Below, in pieces: positions 29,396-40,100 of a stretch of DNA of 64,000 nucleotides. Below the pieces are notes generated by a model, which did no database searches, had not been told where the DNA came from, and saw nothing but the letters and a program-made list of their open reading frames with translations. Positions within the stretch are counted from its first letter, which is position 1. Each line of letters begins with the position of its first letter. A program made the translations under genes and the position numbers. The stretch covers positions 4,925,345 through 4,989,344 of the forward strand of contig OU744451.1 in assembly GCA_916610825.1 (NCBI GenBank), in the 5' to 3' direction. Origin of the DNA: Haliclystus octoradiatus (Eukaryota > Cnidaria > Staurozoa > Stauromedusae > Haliclystidae).

Positions 29396-30074
29396 TATGA
29401 CTTAAAAAATTATAATAATTGGCGCAACAGTTTCGATTTAATCTAAAATCATCTTCAGGCAATGTGAAAAGAGAGAGTTAAAAAGTTACATTAGTATTTA
29501 TATAAAAATCTAATTAATTTGTCTATTGAATTTATCGGAACGGTATTATACTTTTAACAATGGCAAACAATAATTACAGGAGAGATATATTAGCACAAGA
29601 ACTAATTACGAATATACGATACAAACACGGTGAAATAACAGCTATAATCAAAAATAGTTTAACAGCGGCAATATGTTCTTTGGTATTGTTCTTCCATTTT
29701 CTGTATTTCTTCTGGTCGTTGTTTAATATATTGCCGACCTGAGTGGTCGACATGACAGCATCGCGCATGTCACACAAGATAACAACAGTTAGATTTAGCG
29801 TAACTATGAATATGGAATAGTTATAAAAAAATAAAAAAATGAAAAAAAATAAAAATTAATTAACAACATAAAAATACAAACTCTGCAGTCTGGCATCTCG
29901 GGAGTGCAGTTGCCCTTTTCTGTAATTTGGGAATGAAAATTATACCCCAATTGAGAAGAACAAAGAATAAGAAAAATAAAACTAAGAACAAGAACAAGAA
30001 CAAAAAATGTGTGCAAAAATTGAGAAAAAAAGTCAAAAAGTATACCTCACAAAATTTTTATGGCAAAGAATACC

Positions 30075-30146
30075 TAGCCTGCGTGCAGACTCAAAAAACT
30101 TCTCAAAAGTGTAGAGAATTTTTGTTTTGAGTCTGCACGCAGGCTA
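30075..30146. mobile_element. 72-bp hairpin (foldback) element with perfect 8-bp target duplication
   Basis: TAGCCTGCGTGCAGACTCAA and its exact reverse complement TTGAGTCTGCACGCAGGCTA close a hairpin with about 30 bp of loop and inner stem. AGAATACC flanks it on both sides (30067–30074 and 30147–30154). The duplication size fits hAT-type mobilisation of a minimal foldback. Confidence 0.8.
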
Positions 30147-30833
30147 AGAATACCCCAAAATGTGTTTCAGAATTTTGAAAAAGGTAACCTTTGTAAATAT
30201 TTGATTGTCCCCGTATTTGCTGACTAAAATCTAATGAGATAATACTTTCGAAGACGGTAGACCAGTTAAATCATCAACGCATGCATTTTCAAATCTCCTA
30301 CAAAGGTATACTTACTGTAGAATTTCAAATGTTCAAGTACAGTACATGTATCGAAAGTAGGCACGGTCGGTTTGAGAATAAACATCTTTAATTAAAGGGC
30401 GCTAAATTATTATCGTTGAATAATCTCACGTGGAATAATGATGAATAATCTAGAAACATTCTCCGAGCTTCAATACGCCATTGCAAACTTGCATTTTGAA
30501 AATTGAAACATTCTGAAGTTCGATAGAAATAATAGGAGAAGCAAGTTGTCACGGTAACAAATGAAGCACGATGATTGGTTAAAAGTGTTATTTTCACACG
30601 TAAAAATGTTATATTTTTATGATTTTTCATGTTGTGTAATCAAACTTCTTCGAATATGGCTTTTATCTTATCATTCTTTATGATAAATACGCGCTACTAT
30701 CCAACATAATAATATCATTATCATCAATTTAGTTATTCTGTGCAGTACCAGACACTGAATTAATTAATTAATCATTTTCAAATATTTTGATACCCAACGC
30801 ATTCTATTTGAAAGGTTGTACGTCACGTTACAT

Positions 30834-31048
30834 CACGTGTATTAAATTTGTCACGCCCATTTTCGACGCACTTCCTTACTTGGCACTAAACTTGGCATCA
30901 TTGTGATTGTTATTGCCTACAACAGAACTCACGCAGTGCAGTATTTTGATGTTTCCTTGAACAACTTGTTCACTTGTTGTTGTGTTTACTCAATTTTTAT
31001 AAAGAATTCGTAGTGCTAGTACTCTTATAGTAATTAAATTAAATAAAA
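30834..31048 (+). promoter_or_regulatory. transgelin 3 promoter module
   Basis: CACGTG at 30834–30839, TCACGCCCA at 30851–30859, GACGCACTTCCTTACTTGGC (like copy 1) and TCAATTTTTATAAAG about 60 bp before ATG. The last is a plausible TATA-type element. Confidence 0.6.
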
Positions 31049-34000
31049 ATGGCTGACAGACCTAAAGGATATGGTTTTACTGCTGAAACATCTCAAAAGG
31101 TAAATCAAACATAACGATTTTCAGAATGAATATTGCATAAGCTATTTTATGTAGCGTTCAAAGACTCAGACTTTACACATAATTATTTGGACGTTTTGGT
31201 CAATCATATCGCGTATTTTTGCTAAGCTCTAATGTTCCGCCGGGATTTTTTTTAAATTATGTGATACTTGTTTTTGATCAATGTAAGCGATCTGTTTTGC
31301 TGTCTGGTAAATACATCACAAATTGTAAACACGGAACTCGCTGGGAAGCGGCTTCAAGGTTTTCCCAACAAGGGGTCGAACTCCCCCGACGAGGGGGCTT
31401 TTTATAAAATTTTCAAAAACACAAAGATTCAGCCAAAAAATCTTTTAACATCAAAAGTTTCTTAATTAGCTTCTGTATTGACTTGCTCCAAGTCTCACTT
31501 ATTTTTATGACGATTTTGATATGTTGGTAAGTGATCAACCACCAAATCTCAGCACATCAATGTAAGCGGGACTTGGAGCCAGTCAAGCTCCTGTCCCTTT
31601 CTGGTGTCACCCCTGCTGCTTGTATTGAAACATTTCAATACATCTTTCAAGTTTATGAAACCTTGTAGTATGCTAGTCTGCAGTTGATTTTCAAAACATT
31701 GCTTTGGTCTTTGTCAATAGAAGGGGAGAAAGGAAGGGCTCCGCACAGATCACAGAAAGACATGTTCCAAGTGCCTGGATTACTTTACGGGTACTTTTAG
31801 AGAACAATGAATATGTGTTTGAAAACATGATTGTTTTGAACCTTGAAAAAGCGGAGATTCAGATGGGGGTTGCATTATATTGGATAAAAATCATATCAGA
31901 TAAGTATTGCGCCGTCAGACTAAAAATCATACTGCATTGATTGTTGGAATATTACGCTAGCACAACTCTGTGGAATACACAGATTGAATCACCTTGCATT
32001 TGATAATTCGCTAGCTGCTGATTGGCTTCCTTGTAGTAACAAAGTCTGTGAATGGCAATGCGATAGTCAGAACATAAATAATACAATTATACTGGATTCG
32101 ATCGATTACATTACGACGCTAGGCGGCATAGATGTGCACCAGATCAACCTTTACCCCAAGTTCGTAGCAAAGTGGATTTTGCTTGGCTAGAAACCCAGGC
32201 ATACTGGATTACTGTGGGATAGTGTAATTCAAAGACCTAACCGGTACGACAATCATTAGGCTTGAATGGCTATCCGGTAGCCTACAGTGAAACCTGTATA
32301 TAACAGCCAGCTATGAGAGGTAGATAAATTGACCATTGTATGCAGGTGGCCTTTATATACAGGGCTATTTCAATAGAAACAATTATTTTAGATATTGCAA
32401 AAGTGACCACTACAGACAGGTGGCCCCTATATAGAGGTGGCCGTTATAACAGGTTTGACTGTATAATGGAATCCCAGCCTTAGTAATACCAATATTTCGG
32501 GTCAGAACAAGCCGAGCGCGATATGATCTCGCTAGCCATCACCTTTTGATAATCAACTTAGTTGCGTATTTGATTACTTTACGTACCAGCCTCCTTGTTG
32601 TGCAGTTAGGATATAGATTTGTCTAATGAGTCAGATGAAAATAGCTACTGTATTTTATTGACTTTTAGTATATGGTAAAAAACACAGTAGCCTACATTCT
32701 TTCCTTTTATTGTCTTGAGGAACTAGCGTAGATTGTAACATACCATGTAGAAAGAGAAAAAAAGCTATAAGTGGATGCTGTATAGAGGTGGTCCTTATAA
32801 CAGGTTTTATCTCTCTTTTGTTGAAACCCCTTCACTATGAAGACATTGAACAGGTTGTTTCCATTTATGTTTGTATATATATTAACAACAAACAAATAAC
32901 GCGTTTCTGCATTTTAGATAATGTGTAATATAGTCTATATAAGGATCACAATTGATTTTGTAAGCAAAAAACACAATTGCGATACAGTGAGACAAATTAT
33001 GGTTATTAGTTGATTCAGATTTCGAAATGATGTGACGTCCACAGTCCCACTCTAGATTTAATTTTTAGAAATTTATGACTACGTTGTTAAATTAATTTCA
33101 TCATACGGGGAATATGAGTATTTAACATTTATACTTCATAAAAATGTCCAGATTCATTATAAATTATTACAATCTATGGAGTATCCATGTGCTATTGATA
33201 GGCCTATAATCAGGGGCCGACAGAAGAAGGAATCTTGGAATCCTAGATTCGGGATTGTTAAAACAAAATTCAGCAAATTCAGAAGAAAATTGAAATTTTT
33301 ATAATTTATTGGTCAAACTTTAACAACAAAAGTTCAGAGGAAAATGTTGAAATGCTTCTAGGATTCCAGAAGGCTGAACCTTTTGTTGCAGGACCCTACC
33401 TATAATATTATTATAATATTATTTTAGCTTTCATGAATAGAATACTCACTGAATTCAAACAACATATTTGTCTTCATAGTTAGGCGATTACGACAAGCAA
33501 AGCTATTGCAATCATAAGATTCAGCATGTCACAGTAAAATGTTGAAACATTGTAAAACATAAATCTACACACAAGTATTTGAAGATGAAAGCGAAGAGAA
33601 TGTAAACAGTGCACACTAGTTAATATCACTGTTTGTTCTGGTGCAGTCAAACATTGTGATAATAAGCAGGTTGAGATATTAACCAGAGTGAATTAATTAC
33701 AGTAGTTGAGTTTGATAGAAACCGGTTTTCAAAAATTAGTGATATTTTGAAGCCGATCGTCATATTAATGTGGTTACACTGTACAAATCACAGCATACTG
33801 TGAATGACATAAAATGGTGTGACGAAGGAAGACGAATTTGACGAAGAAAGAAATGTTCTGAAAACTAAGCAATCACAAGGAATTTAGTTGGGACCAGTTG
33901 GTAGTTGGTTTCTCACCCCACCCCTGATTGGGGTACAATGGTTACACTAATTTTTAATTTATGTTATAGACAGTTGCCAAATTTGATCCTCAATTCGCAC

Positions 34001-36898
34001 GCGAGGCTATGGATTGGATAGCGTCTGTTCTTGGAGGATCCAGCAACTGTGGTGGAAAATCTGATCACGATCAAGTTCACGAAGCATTAAAAGACGGAAT
34101 TGTTTTATGCAAGTAAGTGGAGATCATTTAGAAATACTCTATAGTAGTTAATATGAAGAAGTTTATCCCTTCATGAAACATTTTCATTAATGGTATCATT
34201 TTATCAGTTGTGAAATTGAATTTGATAAAAATTACAGTGTTTGTTTAGACAAATGTGCTAACTGATACAAGCTGAAGTTCTCTAAGTACCACCTAACTGT
34301 CTGTTTACGTTTTTACAGTCTTGCAAATAGAACTGGTGGCAAAATCAAGGTGCACGAAAGTAAAATGGCATTTAAACAGGTTTGTATTACATTATACAAC
34401 AGCGAATCATTTATAAAGATTAAAGTGGGAATAACCCCACAACTACCTTTGTCGGATATGTAATACAGTCAAAGTGGTGTTTGACTAACAGAGATTTCAG
34501 ACTTCAGTGTGGATCGATTAACCAATGTTATGTTTTAGATGGCGTAGCTCCAAATGTTACATCGAGTTTTGAAATTTTCATTTGAAAAGTTGTGAACAAA
34601 CATTCACACAAACTTTGAAACTTGCAAGTTTATTTAAAATAATTGTATTTATGATTTCTACAGGAGAATAAAATCAAATGAAACGCTTAGAGTTAAAATA
34701 ATTCTTCTGTGAGTTATTGAGCACCTTAAATTTGAAATTGTTTTCAGACGCCATCAAGTCAAATGTTGCAATTATTCTTTTGTGACCCGACATGATGAAG
34801 CTCAGAACAATTATTTATGCACCCTATGTCATGTCAGTCATAGCCATATGTAGCCAGTAGTCAATTTGATATAATATTTTTCCATTTTGGACTGCAATTT
34901 TTGTTTTTCAAATGTTTGGGTTTACATCAAGATCATGTGAACTGATTACAGATTTATAGTTTGTGGAATATTGCACAAAAATAAGTTACAAATTTGCATC
35001 TGTCAGATATTGATCTTTCTAAAAAACTAGTTTCTTTTTTGAATCTGGGTTTATTCTCACTTTAAATGGCACATTTCAAAAATGATGTCATTTTCCAAAA
35101 ATACAATGATGTCAGTACAGGAAAACGCAAAATAGTATTGCAAAACTGTATCAACATTGTACAAAAAGAAGCATGAATTCAACCTTCTTCGTTGTTACAT
35201 AGTCAAATATATCTTAATGTTCTACATTGCATATTTATACAGTACAATGTATTAATGTGTCATAATAAAGGGTTACGACACGCTGGCTAATGTTTGTATT
35301 CCTATTTATTACACGTAAAAGTATTGAAAGCTCGAGCCGGATATAATTATACATTTTCTGCAATCAGCTTGGAGGAGCCTTTGACAAAATTTTATCGTCG
35401 AATTTCGACAGGATTTTTTAAAAATGTTACAAAATAAGTTTCTTTAATAAGATTAAATAACATATCCATTTTTAATTTTATGTAGACAGTAAATAACAAC
35501 ACAAATGTAATCAATAATAATAACTCTTCAAACAATACAAATGTGTATACTATATTACCCACGCCCTTGCGCTCTGGTAAATATACAATCACTCAATATA
35601 ACGTTTAACCGTGCTCTTGCACTCTGCTAAACTGACTCACTCTCATAAAACTATCAACGCTATTTATACTGAACGTAACCTCGTTCTCATTATGTGTAAC
35701 CTCTTTTAAGGGAAGTTTCTATAACAGTTCTACATTTTATTTTAAGATGGAGAATATTGGTCACTTTTTGAGTTATTGCGAAACAATTGGAATGAATAAA
35801 GTTGATCTGTTTCAAACAGTTGATCTTTACGAAAAACAAAATATGGCAGCAGTTATTCTCAATATTCATGCATTTGGACGAAAGGTAAATATTAACAAAA
35901 AAACGCTGACACTTTTTCTGGTTAATGATTTTGCACAAAGATGTCATCACTTCGTTACCTTGAGCTGTGGTTCTGAGAATCCTGCTCTTGGTCTGAAGAC
36001 CGAAATGGATCCAAAATAGTCAAGTTACAGGATCCGAAAAAAGTGGGGATTCTGGTATCCTAGATCCCGGAAGGCCAGAGAAAATTCAGAAGAAAATTGA
36101 TAATTTCCTGATTTATAGGCCAAATCTCAACAAAAAATTCCGAAAATGTTTTAAGATTCCACTAGGCTAAATCTTTAGTCAGAAACTGGTCAAGTACTGT
36201 AATAATGTCATGTTTTCAGGAACACTTTGTACTGGTAAATCATTTTGGATCCTGTTTTTGTTTTGGCTCAATGTAGATCCAGCAGGTCCAGACAACCTCT
36301 GGAACTCAGTCCTGTGTAAGAATCTTAGTCTTTTTTAAATTACTGTCAAACCTGTTATAATTGTCACCTCTATAACGTGACCACTTGTCTGTAGTGGTCA
36401 CTCTTAGTATGTCTAAATAACTATTTTCTATTGAATCAACTCTGCATATTAAGACCATCTGCTTATAGTTGTCAATTTGTCTACCTCTTCTAGGTGGCTT
36501 TCATATACAGGTTTCACTGTATAACGAAAATAAGGAGGAAATATTCTAGACATAAAGATAATTTATTGATTTTAACTTTTCGAAGAAACCAGTAGTTTAG
36601 AAATAGCATCTCTTGTGATTTCTTGTTGAGATTTGACAAATAAATCATAAAATATCAAATTTCTTCTGAATTTGCTCTAGTCTTCCGGAATCTAGGTTCC
36701 CAGGATCCCCACTTTTGCCGGAGCCTGACTATAATTGTATGTGTAATTTGAATGTTTTAAATCTGTAACATTTTATTTCAGATCCAAACTCACCCCGGAT
36801 GTGCAGGTTTACCAAAATTCGGTGTCAAAGAAGCTACAGCCAACAGGCGTGAGTTTGACGCAGAAGAACAACTGAGAAAAGGATCATTGTATTACTAG
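31049..36898 (+). CDS. TAGLN-like: transgelin-like protein 3, truncated: CH domain only
   Basis: Five exons: 31049–31099, 33970–34112, 34319–34379, 35747–35884 and 36782–36898, with the same phases as copies 1 and 2, giving 169 aa. The CH domain is complete (AMDWIASVLGG, LKDGIVLCNLANRTGG, KMAFKQMENIGHFL, VDLFQTVDLYEKQNM). The last exon reads IQTHPGCAGLPKFGVKEATA and then ends RKGSLYY-stop where copies 1 and 2 have QGEGIIGLQAG. Aligning the DNA (GGATCATTGTATTACTAG against GGAATTATTGGATTACAAG) shows a one-base deletion that shifts the frame into TAG, removing the calponin-like repeat. The rest of the repeat is no longer recognisable downstream. Splice sites and CH domain are intact, so it is probably expressed as a CH-only protein. 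It converges on PDE10A with 220 bp between stop codons. Confidence 0.9.
31477..31600. repeat. MITE (TGACTTGCTCCAAGTC ends), also nested at 40515–40635
   Basis: TGACTTGCTCCAAGTCTCAC at the left and GCGGGACTTGGAGCCAGTCA at the right are inverted repeats. A reversed relative interrupts the hAT MITE at 40370. Confidence 0.65.
32283..32462. mobile_element. pogo-like MITE (family B), full length
   Basis: TACAGTGAAACCTGTATATA … TATAACAGGTTTGACTGTA, about 180 bp, intron 1 of transgelin 3. Confidence 0.8.
33211..33398. mobile_element. hAT-type MITE (family C) with perfect 8-bp target duplication
   Basis: It starts CAGGGGCCGACAG and ends GTTGCAGGACCCTA, flanked by CCTATAAT at 33203–33210 and 33399–33406. 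Confidence 0.85.
35263..35345. repeat. dispersed repeat related to 45750–45870 and 46050–46262
   Basis: AAAGGGTTACGACACGCTGG followed by TGTTTGTATTCCTATTTATT and GAAAGCTCGAGCC recurs in the two PDE10A intronic copies. Confidence 0.5.
36028..36188. mobile_element. hAT-type MITE (family C)
   Basis: It begins CAGGATCCGAAAAAAG and has the family body TTCAGAAGAAAATTGATAAT. It is flanked by similar TCAAGTTA and GTCAAGTA. Intron 4 of transgelin 3. Confidence 0.65.
36341..36522. mobile_element. pogo-like MITE (family B)
   Basis: TACTGTCAAACCTGTTATAA … TATACAGGTTTCACTGTA, full length, intron 4 of transgelin 3. Confidence 0.75.
36655..36729 (-). repeat. family C MITE half-element
   Basis: Reverse orientation of the family C left half (TTTTGCCGGAGCCTG terminus at its right end). 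It lies 50 bp before the last transgelin 3 exon. Confidence 0.6.
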
Positions 36899-37118
36899 TC
36901 TTTAATTTATTTTATTATATCTTAATGATAACAATTGCGAACTAAAATAATTGTTTGAATCTCTCACAATTGTTTGTTGATGGTTTTTTAATGGTATGTT
37001 GGTGTGAAACGTTTTGATCAACATAAGTTTAAATTAATTATTCTAATAGATATTATTCATTTGTCTTATTGTCGTCTTAACCAATTAGATTACTTATGGA
37101 CAAGATAATTTTAAAGAT

Positions 37119-40100
37119 TTAATATTTAATAAATGATAACGTACGTCCTTGTAGCGCACTGCCTTGTTCTTTCAACAAACCAATAGTATCCTTTGATTCG
37201 ACAACTGCTTCCCATTGCGAAAGATTGCTCCTATGAAAATGAAATTACAAAACTATATAGCAGGTATTTCTAGTTGTAATAAAATGGAACTATATTTGGT
37301 GGCAGTATACCAATGCTCAAAGCAACCTGCAGAGACTAGACACAATAACTTGCCGCTGCCGCAATATTCTGGTATACATTTCAGTATAGGCTTGCAAATA
37401 ATTGTATTATCAAGAAAGTTGTGCTGTGAGAAAATAAATATATCTAGTCGTAGGGGAATGAATTTGTAATCTAATTATAACTGTAAAATGATGGTTTGTT
37501 TAGTAATAAGAACACTGTATCAATCATGGTTCAGAAATTGAAAACCAGAACTTTCATGAACATCGATGACAGGTGAATCCTTGCCCAGGGTCCGACATGG
37601 AAGGTTAGAAAGTTGTGCTGTGAGAAAATAAATATATCTAGTCGTAGGGGAATGGATTTGTAATCTAATAATAACTGTAAAATGATGGTTTGTTTAGTAA
37701 TAAGAACACTGTATCAATCATGGTTCAGAAATTGAAAACCAGAACTTTCATGAACATTGATGACAGGTGAATCCTTGCCCAGAGTCCGACATGGAAGGTT
37801 AGAAAGTTGTGCTGTGAGAAAATAAATATATCTAGTCGTAGGGCAATGGATTTGTAATCTAATAATAACTGTAAAATGATGGTTTTTTTTAGTAAGAACA
37901 CTGTATCAATCATGGTTCAGAAATTGAAAACCAGAACTTTCATGAACATTGATGACAGGTGAATCCATGCCCAGAGTCCGACATGGAAGGTTAGAAAGTT
38001 GTGCTGTGAGAAAATAAATATATCTAGTCGTAGGGCAATGGATTTGTAATCTAATAATAACTGTAAAATGATGTTTTTTTTTAGTAAGAACACTGTATCA
38101 ATCATGGTTCAGAAATTGAAAACCAGAACTTTCATGAACATTGATGACAGGTGAATCCATGCCCAGAGTCCGACATGGAAGGTTAGAAAGTTGTGCTGTG
38201 AGAAAATAAATATATCTAGTCGTAGGGGAATGGATTTGTAATCTAATAATAACTGTAAAATGATGGTTTGTTTAGTAATAAGAACACTGTATCAATCATG
38301 GTTCAGAAATTGAAAACCAGAACTTTCATGAACATTGATGACAGGTGAATCATTGCCCAGAGTCCGACATGGAAGGTTAGAAAGTTGTGCTGTGAGAAAA
38401 TAAATATATCTAGTCGTAGGGGAATGGATTTGTAATCTAATAATAACTGTAAAATGATGGTTTGTTTAGTAATAAGAACACTGTATCAATCATGGTTCAG
38501 AAATTGAAAACCAGAACTTTCATGAACATTGATGACCGGTGAATCCTTGCCCAGAGTCTGACATGGAAGGTTAGAAAGTTGTGCTGTGAGAAAATAAATA
38601 TATCTAGTCGTAGGGGAATGGATTTGTAATCTAATAATAACTGTAAAATGATGGTTTGTTTAGTAATAAGAACACTGTATCAATCATGGTTCAGAAATTG
38701 AAAACCAGAACTTTCATGAACATTGATGACCGGTGAATCCTTGCCCAGAGTCTGACATGGAAGGTTAGAAAGTTGTGCTGTGAGAAAATAAATACATCTA
38801 GCCGTAGGGGAATGGATTTGTAATTGAAATAATAACTGTAAAATTATGGTTTGTTTAGTAGTAAGAACACTGTATCAATCATGGTTCAGAAATTGAAAAC
38901 CAGAACTTTCATGAACATTGTTGACAGGTGAATCCTTGCCCAGGGTCTGACAAAAGTAGGAATCCTAGATTCAGGAAGGTTAGAGCAAATTCAGAACAAA
39001 ATTGATATTTTTATGATTTATTGGTCAAACGTCAGCAACTAAATTCAGAGGAAAATGTTGTAAATTGTAATGCCTCTAGGATTTCAGAAAGCTGAACCTT
39101 TTGTCGGACCCTGTCCTTGCTATTATTATCAAATGACATTAGCATAAAAATGCTTAAATTTTATGGGAAATATTTTATATGGGAGTTATGTAGTGATTTT
39201 TTCCTCATATTGATGAAGAGGCACTTTTTACTATCGAGGTACCATTTTAATAACTTTTCTATTAGTTAAAAACAGATATGGCGGTATATCGTACAGTGAT
39301 ATTAGGGAGTGATGTCATCTATGACAGATATGTACATTCAGTTAACCACTATATGCACAAGTGGTCTCTACATACAGGGTTCATTCAATAGAAAATACAA
39401 TTTCAACATATCAGTAATGGCCATTATAGACAGGTGGCTGCTGTATAGAGGTGACTGTTATAACAGGTTTGACTATAACTTAGCAGACACACCAGCGTTG
39501 ATGAAAGTAACATTAAACATTGGTGGGTGGATGGGATAGATTTATTTACCTGATTTGCGTTATCATGTCAGCCATATGTGGAAATACCTCCTCAAGCAGC
39601 ATATAACTTGGTAGAACTATACCACTGATAAAACCAACCTGTGGAGACACAACAACCTACTTCAACATTCTGGAATACCTTCAGTATAGGCTTGGAAATA
39701 ATTGTATTACTGTATTTAAGAAATTGTTTCATAGTGAAGGATAGCGACAAGCGAAAACTCTGAGAATTGCAACATTTTGATACATCATCTATGATTTTCT
39801 AAGCGAAAGAGATATATATGAAGTAAAATGATATATGATATATTGAATTGCTGCAATTTTCAGAGTTTTCTCTTGTCGCTATCCTTCAATAAAAAGTGTT
39901 TTACTGAGAAACAACTAATTAAGAAAGTAGTGCATTGACAATCCAAGGTTCGATTAGTATACTGCTGGAGGCTTTGATAAACAAAGAATCGGAGTATCGA
40001 ACGTTCAAACAATTCATGCTTAATATTATTGTAAAAGAAAAATTTGTTGTTGACAAAAGAAGACTATATATATACCATTTTAGGTAAGTGTATATATATT

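Larger units (their letters stand above)
28492..30833. other. intergenic DNA between transgelin 2 and 3
   Basis: It contains the transgelin 2 3' UTR, a family B MITE (28906–29012), an old repeat (29210–29395) and a 72-bp hairpin element (30075–30146). The CAACAGTTTCGATTTAATCT … ATCTTCAGG stretch near 29425–29460 looks like another repeat terminus. The open frames at 29560 and 30388 show no family features. Confidence 0.5.

Noticed and set aside
29560-29742. 60-aa open frame with a hydrophobic C-terminus
   Set aside because: No matching splice context, no family pattern, and low-complexity surroundings; chance is more likely.
37725-38105. Two near-identical 62-aa open frames on the minus strand
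   Set aside because: They are successive units of the 193-bp tandem array, present only in the copies that share a small indel.
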